A stretch of DNA of 5,594 nt from JAYGED01 sp046582565 (GTDB taxonomy: Bacteria; Pseudomonadota; Alphaproteobacteria; JAAXGF01), in assembly GCA_046582565.1 (NCBI GenBank), contig JAYGED010000248.1:1-5594 (forward strand). Reading direction: 5' to 3'. A program made the position numbers and the translations under genes. Positions 1 to 4,364 of this stretch are shown one piece after another; the first letter of the stretch is position 1, and every line of letters begins with the position of its first letter. The notes below the pieces were generated by a model. It was not told where the DNA came from and did no database searches. It saw only the letters and a list, made by a program, of their open reading frames with translations.

Positions 1-140
1 GCAAACGAGGCCGTGGCGCCGCCGGCAAGATACCGGTCTTCGGGCTTCTCAAGCGTGGCGGGCGTGTCTACACGGTCACCATCCCAAACGCCCGCTCAGA
101 AACGCTCATACCCATCATTGAGAGCAAGATACGGCCTGAT
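1..140 (+). mobile_element. IS1595-family transposase fragment (partial at window edge, 3' truncated)
   Basis: Reading from base 3 gives KRGRGAAGKIPVFGLL, then KRGGRVYT and a segment ending ETLIPIIESKIRPD. This is the central part of IS1595-type (ISXO2-like) DDE transposases, where a glycine/lysine-rich stretch leads into PVFG and PIIxxKxxPD. Family members normally continue SxVYTD, which supplies the next acidic catalytic residue. Here the similarity stops at the Asp codon 138-140 and the frame runs on into unrelated sequence, so the catalytic core is incomplete. The 5' part lies outside the window. No terminal inverted repeat or target duplication is visible at the 3' break. I read it as a dead remnant that abuts the flagellar genes. 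Family assignment is fairly sure; the exact breakpoint (about 140-165) is inferred. Confidence 0.75.
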
Positions 141-223
141 AAGGGAAGCAAAATCCGTTCTTCTTGTCGGTCACCATGCTACTTCCTCGGTTCAGCGGAT
201 CTCATGCCAACAATGCCGTTGCA

Positions 224-550
224 ATGGTTATGGAAAACTACCTCCGCTTCCTGGCGGCATTGGTATTGGTCATTGGGCTGATCGGTGCGATCGCCTGGGT
301 GGTGCGCCGTTTCGGTCTCGCTGGACGATTACCGTCAGTCAAAGGGCGCGCCGAACGTTGCCTCAGCGTGGTCGAATTCATGGCGCTCGATCCAAAGACT
401 CGATTGGTGCTGGTGCAGCGCGACCAGGTCCAGCATCTGTTGTTGTTGGGCGCCACCGGCCCGATTGTCGTTGAACGGGGAATCACAGCCCCTGAAAAAC
501 CCGAAACAAACCCAATTCAAGCTCAGATACGAACGAGCCCGAGGACATAG
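224..550 (+). CDS. fliO: Flagellar biosynthesis protein FliO
   Basis: FliO is a small inner-membrane protein that helps assemble the FliP/FliQ/FliR export gate of the flagellar type III secretion system. From the ATG at 224 the product is 108 residues. It has a short N-terminus, one clear membrane segment (LRFLAALVLVIGLIGAIAWV) followed by basic VRRFG, and a cytoplasmic domain with VEFMALDPKTRLVLVQRD and HLLLLGATGPIVVERG, the pattern expected of FliO. The frame is open back to a TTG at 164 and also has ATGs at 176 and 230. None has a convincing ribosome-binding site, and I chose 224 because family members begin only a few residues before the membrane segment. Its stop lies one base before the fliP start, so the two are coupled. 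The IS remnant just upstream may have removed its original promoter and the gene before it. Confidence 0.8.
   Translation: MVMENYLRFLAALVLVIGLIGAIAWVVRRFGLAGRLPSVKGRAERCLSVVEFMALDPKTRLVLVQRDQVQHLLLLGATGPIVVERGITAPEKPETNPIQAQIRTSPRT
541..545 (+). promoter_or_regulatory. Ribosome-binding site of the fliP-flgF chimera
   Basis: GAGGA lies 6 nt before the ATG at 552 and inside the last codons of fliO. It fixes the fliP start and shows translational coupling to fliO. Confidence 0.6.
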
Positions 551-551
551 A

Positions 552-896
552 ATGATCCGCCGCTATTCCACCGCGCTTTTTCTCCTGGCTGCTCTTGTCA
601 TGGTGTTTGTCATTGCGGGCCTGGTGCCGACGCCGGCCCTGGCTCAATCCTTCTCGCTCGATCTCGGCGATGGCGGCGCCGGCAGTTTCACCGGGCGCAT
701 TATCCAGCTTCTGGTTCTGATGACGGTGCTGACCCTGGCGCCTTCGATCCTGGTCGTGGTGACCTCCTTCACCGAGATGACCCGGATGATTACGCTTCTG
801 CGCAGCTATCAGGGCTCGCAAACCCTCGGCAATGAAGAACACGACCTGAGACGAAAGGCGATTGGGATTCTCGGCAACGTTAATCAATCGGCCTGA
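552..896 (+). pseudogene. Chimeric remnant: FliP N-terminus fused in frame to FlgF C-terminus
   Basis: This 114-codon frame joins two flagellar genes. Residues 1-74 are FliP, an export-gate membrane protein normally about 250 aa: a signal peptide ending near PTPALAQ, then SFSLDL, SFTGRIIQLLVLMTVLTLAP and SILVVVTSFT, the conserved first helix region. FliP should continue RIxxVLSxLRxAxGTQQ. Instead, residues 75-114 read EMTRMITLLRSYQGSQTL, then a segment with EEHDLRRKAIGILG, which is the C-terminal helix of the proximal rod protein FlgF (normally about 240-250 aa). The switch falls around bases 765-776. Missing are about 170 residues of FliP with its remaining helices, and about 200 residues of FlgF. 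The join stays in frame, so a secreted or membrane-anchored hybrid could be made, but neither parent function is plausible. flgG follows directly, as it would follow flgF. Identification of both halves is confident; the deletion mechanism is inferred. Confidence 0.82.
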
Positions 897-921
897 GTAC
901 GGCAATCAGCCTGAGTACGGC
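886..921 (+). repeat. 18-bp imperfect tandem duplication over the flgF stop codon
   Basis: Bases 886-903 and 904-921 match at 17 of 18 positions (G at 890, A at 908). The first copy contains the TGA that ends the chimera (894-896); the second copy lies directly after it in the gap before flgG. The reading frame is unaffected. Confidence 0.85.
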
Positions 922-949
922 CCGCCTATTCGACACATGACTAAAAATT

Positions 950-955
950 CGAGAG
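950..955 (+). promoter_or_regulatory. Ribosome-binding site of flgG
   Basis: GAGAGG sits about 10 nt before the ATG at 966 and supports that start. Confidence 0.55.
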
Positions 956-965
956 GTACCAGTTC

Positions 966-1751
966 ATGAAATCCTTGAGTATCGCAGCGACCGGCATGCT
1001 GGCGCAGCAAACCAACGTCGATGTCATTTCAAATAACATCGCCAATATGAATACCACCGGGTACAAGCGATTCAGACCCGAATTCCAAGATCTTCTTTAT
1101 CAAAACCTGCGCCGCGTCGGCGCCGAATCATCTGATACAGGCACTATCGTTCCGAGCGGCGTGCAAATTGGCGTCGGCGTCAAGACCGCGTCGGTCTATC
1201 GCATCACCGAACAAGGCAGCTTGATCACGACCGGCAATCCCCTTGATGTAGCCATTCAGGGCACCGGCTATTTCCAGTTGCAGCTTCCTAACGGCGACAG
1301 TACCTATACCCGCGCCGGCACGTTCCAGCTGAGCCCTGATGGCCAGATCGTCAATGCTGAAGGTTTTACGGTCTCACCCGGCATCTCAATTCCGTCCGAT
1401 GCGGTCGAGATCACCATTAACGCGAACGGTCAGGTGTTGGCCAAGCTCGATGGTCAGATCGTGCCCCAGAACGTTGGCACGCTCGATCTGGTGTCCTTTG
1501 CCAATGGCGCCGGGCTCGAATCGATCGGCGGCAATATGCTGCTGGAGACTCCGTCTTCCGGCCCGGCGACGGTGGGCACCCCGGGTTCGCCAGGCTATGG
1601 CAGCATCCAACAGGGCTTCATCGAAGCGTCCAACGTTGATGCGGTTTCCGAGATTACCGCGCTGGTTGCCGCCCAACGGGCCTACGAGATGAATTCGAAA
1701 GTCATCTCGACCGCCGACGAAATGATGCGGACAACGTCGCAGCTCCGGTAA
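966..1751 (+). CDS. flgG: Flagellar basal-body distal rod protein FlgG
   Basis: FlgG polymerises outside the inner membrane into the distal rod that crosses periplasm and outer membrane and carries the hook. The 261-residue product has the usual family length and no internal damage. The N-terminal rod domain is at residues 4-34 (SIAATGMLAQQTNVDVISNN, then IANMNTTGYKR), followed by FQDLLYQ, the central GNPLDVAIQGTGYFQL and YTRAGTFQLSPDG, and a C-terminal flg_bbr_C domain with GFIEASNVDAVSEITALVAA and QRAYEMNSKVISTADEMM, ending TTSQLR. The ATG at 966 has a GAGAGG ribosome-binding site, and the start MKSLSIAATGM is typical. It lies about 70 bp after the flgF tail and 11 bp before flgA, the expected flgF-flgG-flgA order. 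It is the only complete rod gene here, flanked on both sides by truncated genes. Confidence 0.96.
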   Translation: MKSLSIAATGMLAQQTNVDVISNNIANMNTTGYKRFRPEFQDLLYQNLRRVGAESSDTGTIVPSGVQIGVGVKTASVYRITEQGSLITTGNPLDVAIQGTGYFQLQLPNGDSTYTRAGTFQLSPDGQIVNAEGFTVSPGISIPSDAVEITINANGQVLAKLDGQIVPQNVGTLDLVSFANGAGLESIGGNMLLETPSSGPATVGTPGSPGYGSIQQGFIEASNVDAVSEITALVAAQRAYEMNSKVISTADEMMRTTSQLR

Positions 1752-1762
1752 GGAACCTGATC

Positions 1763-2493
1763 ATGACAAAGCTCATCAACTTACGATACTGGACTATAGG
1801 CCTCGTTGGCCTGGTGGCGGCGCTGGCGATTTTGGTTTCGCAGGTCTCGCCTGCATCCGCCGCCGAATTTCGACTGCTTCCGCCGCCGAATTTCGACTGC
1901 TTCCGCGCATTGTCGTCGAGGACGACGTCGTCATCCTGGCCGATTTGTTCGGCGACATCGGCCCCGTGGGCGACACCATTGTTTCCCGTGCTCCGGCGCC
2001 CGGCAAACGGCTCAATATCTCGGTTGCGAATCTCCATAGGGTGATGCGCGATCAGGATCTCGACTGGAAACCTCTACGCGGTCTCAGGAGCATCACCGTA
2101 AGCCGCTCCGGTCGCCGGATTTCCACATTCGATATCGAGTCAGTTATCCTCGATGTGCTTGCCGATGAAGTGGCGAGCGGTAATCTGTGCATTAATCTGG
2201 CCAATCGAAATAAGGTGTTTTATGTGGCCAAGAACGCCTCTGCTGGTCTTGAGATCGAGCACATCGATTTTGACGCCAGAACGGGTCGGTTTGTCGCCAG
2301 CCTGATCGCCGCTTTTGGTACGCCCGATGAGGTGCGCGTCGAGCTTTCCGGGCGCGCCGTCAAAACCGTCGAATTGCCGGTTCTGAACAGGCATGTAAAG
2401 AGAGGCGAGATTATCAGCGACGGCGATATCGAGTGGCTCGCATGGCGTTGTGCGCCACGAAGATATCAGCGCCACCAACACGGTGACCCATGA
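1763..2493 (+). pseudogene. flgA: Frameshifted, C-terminally truncated flagellar P-ring chaperone gene flgA
   Basis: FlgA is the periplasmic chaperone for assembly of the P-ring protein FlgI. The ATG at 1763 has an AAGGAA ribosome-binding site and lies 11 bp after flgG. It starts with a signal peptide (MTKLINLRYW, hydrophobic stretch, SPASAAEFRLLP). A 23-bp tandem duplication at 1857-1902 then shifts the frame, and the original frame ends at about 2044. FlgA continues in the +1 frame from the second repeat copy: RIVVEDDVVILADLFGDIGP, then TIVSRAPAPGKRLNIS and DLDWKP, later the SAF-domain start VELPVLNRHVKRGEII and SDGDIEW. Removing one repeat copy restores a continuous N-terminus. The C-terminus is also missing: after IEWL (about 2438) the DNA becomes flgH in another frame, and the flgA frame runs to a chance stop at 2491-2493. 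About 218 codons remain, against about 310-330 expected. Not functional as read. Confidence 0.85.
1857..1902 (+). repeat. 23-bp perfect tandem duplication inside flgA
   Basis: Bases 1857-1879 and 1880-1902 are identical, and the first four bases of the unit (CCGC) occur again at 1903-1906. Each copy encodes AAEFRLLP, the first in the frame of the flgA start and the second in the frame of the flgA body. Because 23 is not a multiple of three, the duplication alone causes the frameshift. Loss of one unit by replication slippage would restore the frame. Confidence 0.95.
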
Positions 2494-2599
2494 ACAGATT
2501 GCTGAAGCCCATATTCTCTATGGCGGCAGGGGCACCATCAGCGACATCCAGAGGCCGCGCTACGGTCAGGAAGTCATCGACATCATCTACCCGTTCTAA
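2438..2599 (+). pseudogene. flgH: C-terminal remnant of flagellar L-ring protein gene flgH
   Basis: FlgH forms the outer-membrane L-ring around the rod. Only the last 51-52 codons remain. From 2444 the frame reads GVVRHEDISATNTVTHEQIA, then EAHILYGGRGTISDIQRPRY and GQEVIDIIYPF followed by TAA at 2597-2599. The pattern GVVRxEDI...N(T)V...IAxAxIxYGGRG...D.QxPRxGQ..xDI..PF is the FlgH C-terminus. The upstream part of a normal ~230-250 aa protein, including its lipoprotein signal, is absent. It joins directly to flgA at about 2438-2443, in a different frame from flgA, so it is not translated as a fusion. There is no start signal of its own. Its position before dksA is where an intact flgH would end. 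Confidence 0.85.
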
Positions 2600-2619
2600 T
2601 TTTACCGCGGGATAAAAAG

Positions 2620-2650
2620 AAAAGGCCGGCGCTTGTGCGCCGGCCTTTTT
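2620..2650. terminator. Bidirectional rho-independent terminator between flgH remnant and dksA
   Basis: A perfect 9-bp GC stem, GGCCGGCGC (2624-2632) and GCGCCGGCC (2637-2645), encloses the loop TTGT. A run of T follows (2646-2650, more T from 2653) and a run of A precedes (2620-2623), so it can end both the flg transcripts and the opposing dksA transcript. It lies 21 bp past the flgH stop. Confidence 0.92.
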
Positions 2651-2672
2651 GCTTTTATCGCCTGGGCGACTG

Positions 2673-3038
2673 TTATTCGTCGCGGTAAATTTTCTCGCGC
2701 CGCTCATGGCGTTCCTGAGCGTCGATGCTTAAGGTCGCTATGGGGCGCGCTTCGAGACGGCGGATGCTGATGGCAACGCCGGTCTCTTCACAAAATCCGT
2801 ATGTGCCGTCATCGACCCGCTTTAGGGCGGCATTGATCTTGTTGATCAGCTTGCGCTCGCGATCACGGGTTCTGAGTTCGATGGAACGGTCGGTTTCTGT
2901 CGAGGCGCGGTCTGCGAAGTCAGGCGATGGTCCACTCTCTTCCTGAAGATGTATCAGCGTGTTGTTCGACTCATCCAACAGGTTGGCGCGCCATTGGCAT
3001 AACTTATTACGGAAATATTCCAGTTGCTTAGTATTCAT
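2673..3038 (-). CDS. dksA: RNA polymerase-binding transcription factor DksA (single-cysteine type)
   Basis: DksA binds in the RNA polymerase secondary channel and, with ppGpp, retunes transcription initiation. From the ATG at 3038 the product is 121 residues. The coiled-coil region contains the tip motif DFADRA (D40, D43, A45) and RSIELRTRDRERKLINKI, followed by GTYGFCEETG, RRLEARPIATLSIDAQ and ERHERREK. The four zinc-ligand positions of E. coli DksA are here C83, T86, S104 and A107, so this is the low-cysteine, probably zinc-independent class known from other alphaproteobacteria. Close relatives carry about 17 more N-terminal residues ending near E(E/S)FMN. Such an extension is visible upstream but in another frame, after a TTG at 3090 with a GAGAGG site (see findings). 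Translation may restart at 3038. It lies downstream of fliX on the same strand and converges on the flg genes. Confidence 0.93.
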   Translation of the reverse strand: MNTKQLEYFRNKLCQWRANLLDESNNTLIHLQEESGPSPDFADRASTETDRSIELRTRDRERKLINKINAALKRVDDGTYGFCEETGVAISIRRLEARPIATLSIDAQERHERREKIYRDE

Positions 3039-3102
3039 GAAGCTCTCAATATTCCGCCGGCTGGCATTCCGGAATTAGGGGATTAGCCAACTACGGCCTC
3101 TC
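3039..3102 (-). other. Out-of-frame N-terminal extension of dksA with TTG start and ribosome-binding site
   Basis: On the minus strand GAGAGG is followed 6 nt later by TTG (3090-3088), which reads (M)ANPLIPECQPAEY and then TGA at 3048-3046. Deleting one base near 3046-3051 makes it run on as ESF-MNTKQLEYF, matching the usual DksA start (LPxxYxPxxxExFMNxxQxEYF). The stop is 7 nt before the ATG at 3038, close enough for reinitiation. Base-level reading is direct; the view that it was once coding is inferred from family resemblance. Confidence 0.55.
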
Positions 3103-3129
3103 GACAAAGGGACGACTTTTGAGCCGGGG

Positions 3130-3158
3130 AATATATGGGCCTTAGCGAAGCTCCGCAA
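3130..3158 (-). promoter_or_regulatory. Candidate sigma-70-type promoter of dksA
   Basis: On the minus strand TTGCGG (3158-3153) is separated by 17 bp from TATATT (3135-3130). The -10 matches 5 of 6 and the -35 only 3 of 6. Predicted transcription would begin near 3123, about 20 nt before the GAGAGG/TTG start region of dksA. This is a pattern match only. Confidence 0.4.
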
Positions 3159-3179
3159 GCCTATCAATAGGTTGCCAAA

Positions 3180-3662
3180 TTAATTTTTCTGTGAAGCCGG
3201 CGTTCGGCCGGGCGGGCCGTTAAACGTTTTGTCGAGCTTGGCGAGTTCGACCGCCGCCCTGAGTTCAATATCATCGAGAATCGCCGACAGTTGGGGATCG
3301 ATCACCGAATCTCTGACGTCTTCGATCTCCCGGCCCAACTCGGCCAGGCGACTGCTGGAGAGCGATCCGCTCAACAGTCCGAGACGAATCTCGTCAAGCT
3401 GATCGAGAATGCTGTAGCCGTGCTTGATGCCGCGTGATCGCCCGTCGGTGGCGGTGGGAACCTCTTGCACCGCGAGAATACCGTCGATAGCCCCCAGCGG
3501 CGTTGCCGAAGAGACGGTGCCGACAGCCGCCGGCCCGCTCGCGAGCTGGCTCGAAAAACCCGCGCCCTTTGTCGCCGAAGCGCGCGGGGTCGCGCGTATG
3601 GTCGTCGATCGAAGAGGGCGGGAACTGGTTATCTTCATGGCAAACGGCTGTGAGTCCTGCAA
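3180..3662 (-). CDS. fliX: Flagellar assembly/transcription regulator FliX
   Basis: FliX is known from Caulobacter, where it couples flagellar assembly to the sigma-54 activator FlbD. It is found in Alphaproteobacteria. The protein has a disordered, Ser/Ala/Thr-rich N-terminus (MKITSSRPLRSTTIRATPRA), then SSATPLGAIDGILAVQEVP, a basic GRSRGIKHGYSILDQLDEIR segment, and a helical C-terminus ending DDIELRAAVELAKLDK, the family signature. Two starts are possible: the ATG at 3638 (152 aa, MKI as in relatives) and an in-frame TTG at 3662 (160 aa), which has a perfect GGAGG 7 nt upstream. I give the longer on the strength of that site. The frame is open to a TTG at 3710, which has no ribosome-binding site. 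It appears intact and has a sigma-54-type promoter upstream. It is oriented towards dksA. Confidence 0.9.
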   Translation of the reverse strand: MQDSQPFAMKITSSRPLRSTTIRATPRASATKGAGFSSQLASGPAAVGTVSSATPLGAIDGILAVQEVPTATDGRSRGIKHGYSILDQLDEIRLGLLSGSLSSSRLAELGREIEDVRDSVIDPQLSAILDDIELRAAVELAKLDKTFNGPPGRTPASQKN

Positions 3663-3669
3663 TGGATCG

Positions 3670-3674
3670 CCTCC
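3670..3674 (-). promoter_or_regulatory. Ribosome-binding site of fliX (supports TTG start at 3662)
   Basis: CCTCC on the plus strand reads GGAGG on the minus strand and is 7 nt before TTG 3662. From the ATG at 3638 it is 31 nt away, too far to serve that start directly. Confidence 0.55.
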
Positions 3675-3784
3675 AACATCGCTGACCAAGGTTAATAACC
3701 GATTAAACAACGTTTAAAAGCCAAGTCGGCCGAGAATCAATTTGAGTCCTAATCACGACGGACGCGGCACTGATGCGTCTCTGG

Positions 3785-3799
3785 GCAACTATTGCCCCA
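3785..3799 (-). promoter_or_regulatory. Candidate sigma-54 promoter driving fliX
   Basis: On the minus strand the sequence is TGGGGCAATAGTTGC, with GG and GC separated by exactly 10 bp as RpoN promoters require. It matches the TGGCAC-N5-TTGCA consensus at TGG, the final C of the -24 box and TTGC. Transcription would start near 3773, leaving a leader of about 110 nt before fliX. It pairs divergently with the promoter at 3906. Confidence 0.55.
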
Positions 3800-3820
3800 A
3801 GCCGTGCAAGAGATTCCGGG

Positions 3821-3843
3821 AGCCGTTCATCAAAGTAACGGCT
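3821..3843. repeat. Inverted repeat between the divergent sigma-54 promoters
   Basis: AGCCGTT (3821-3827) and AACGGCT (3837-3843) are perfect 7-bp arms around a 9-bp spacer. The site is 22 bp upstream of the fliX promoter and 62 bp upstream of the plus-strand one, a suitable place for an RpoN activator such as FlbD. The role is inferred from position; I do not recognise it as a defined FlbD site. Confidence 0.4.
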
Positions 3844-3905
3844 TGTCATCGAATCACGATTAGTAAATTTAGCAGTATCAAGAGCTTAACTTGTCGACGG
3901 GTGGT

Positions 3906-3921
3906 TGGCACGGGCTTCGCA
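3906..3921 (+). promoter_or_regulatory. Strong sigma-54 promoter upstream of the flgE remnant
   Basis: TGGCACGGGCTTCGCA has the -24 box TGGCAC intact and GG-N10-GC spacing exact; the -12 box is TCGCA against TTGCA. This is a near-consensus RpoN promoter. Predicted transcription start is near 3932, just before an AGGAG/TTG translation start. Hook and ring genes of alphaproteobacteria are typically RpoN-dependent. Confidence 0.75.
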
Positions 3922-3944
3922 ACAGAGACTGCAACAACGCGTTC

Positions 3945-4002
3945 AGGAGTCTCAAATTGACCAACATAAAATTCCGTTCAAAAGCAGCATCAACGACGTC
4001 GG
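3945..4002 (+). pseudogene. Start of an unidentified flagellar gene, cut off at the flgE remnant
   Basis: AGGAG (3945-3949) lies 7 nt before TTG at 3957, about 25 nt downstream of the predicted RpoN start site. This is a convincing translation start. It encodes (M)TNIKFRSKAASTTSGAD before entering the flgE-derived DNA in the wrong frame. About 15 codons are too few to name the gene. It does not resemble the start of FlgE (no basal-rod motif) or a FlgI signal peptide. The Ser/Ala/Thr-rich start would suit a FliK-like hook-length protein, which precedes flgD-flgE in many species, but that is only a guess. The frame stays open to about 4100 without resembling any known protein. Confidence 0.4.
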
Positions 4003-4275
4003 GTGCCGATAGCGACCTTCGCCGATGTCACGCGGCTCGAAGCGCGAAACGGCAACGTGTTTGTCCAGACCGAAGCTTCGGGCCAGTTCAACCTGCGTGA
4101 AGCTGGCAAGGGCGGCGCCGGATTGGTAGCGCCCTCGGCTCTCGAATCAGCGAATGTTGATCTCGGCACCGAGTTCACCAACATGATCATCACCCAGCGG
4201 GCCTTCTCGGCCAGCTCGAAGGTCATCACCACCGTCGATGATATGCTCGACGAGCTGATCCGCATCAAGCGGTAA
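4003..4275 (+). pseudogene. flgE: C-terminal remnant of flagellar hook protein gene flgE
   Basis: FlgE polymerises into the hook that couples rod to filament. Only about the last 90 codons are present: PIATFADVTRLEARNGNVF, then QTEASGQFNL, GLVAPSALESANVDLGTEFT, NMIITQRAFSASSKVITTVD and DMLDELIRIKR. The final part is the flg_bbr_C domain, with the hook-type ending DEL(I/V)xxKR, and PIATFAD fits the FlgE segment that precedes it. The start counted at 4003 is a GTG without a ribosome-binding site, and the frame has a stop at 3967-3969. The N-terminal ~300-600 residues of the hook protein are therefore missing, not merely misread. Upstream DNA carries the RpoN promoter and a start in a different frame, so no hybrid is made. 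A terminator follows 27 bp after the stop. Confidence 0.85.
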
Positions 4276-4301
4276 GTCAGGGTCCATAGCCCGGCTATAA
4301 C

Positions 4302-4345
4302 CGGCCGTCACGGTGCTCCGACCACCGTGGCGGCCGAATTATTTT
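4302..4345 (+). terminator. Rho-independent terminator after the flgE remnant
   Basis: GGCCGTCACGGTG (4303-4315) pairs with CACCGTGGCGGCC (4323-4335) over 13 positions with one G-T pair. C4302-G4336 extends the stem, the loop has 7 nt, and a T-rich tail (4339-4345) follows. It marks the end of the hook transcript and lies just before the convergent reductase gene. Confidence 0.85.
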
Positions 4346-4364
4346 AAGGCCGGCTTATGATCGC

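Noticed and set aside
13..474. Long plus-strand frame overlapping the transposase remnant and fliO
   Set aside because: It is out of frame with both recognisable proteins, resembles no family and is rich in Arg/Ser/Pro as expected for a shadow frame.
483..905. Minus-strand frame of 140 codons opposite fliP-flgF
   Set aside because: It is antisense to clearly conserved FliP and FlgF sequence, His/Gln/Arg-rich, and has no family match or start signal.
3136..3180. Weak palindromes downstream of fliX (e.g. CCTATCAATAGG) as a terminator
   Set aside because: The stems are only 5 bp and no T-run follows on the minus strand, so there is not enough to call a terminator between fliX and dksA.
3742..3960. 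Plus-strand 72-codon frame between fliX and the flgE remnant
   Set aside because: It overlaps both sigma-54 promoters and the inverted repeat and has no recognisable protein features; this stretch is better explained as regulatory DNA.
3882..4013. Plus-strand frame reading LVDGWLARASQQRLQQRVQE and on to KIPFKSSINDVG
   Set aside because: It looks amphipathic, but it overlaps the sigma-54 promoter, has no ATG and no ribosome-binding site at a usable start, and ends at once at the flgE junction.
4003..4275. Treating the flgE tail as a real small gene starting at GTG 4003
   Set aside because: There is no ribosome-binding site, and the sequence begins in the middle of the conserved FlgE body, so it is a truncation.
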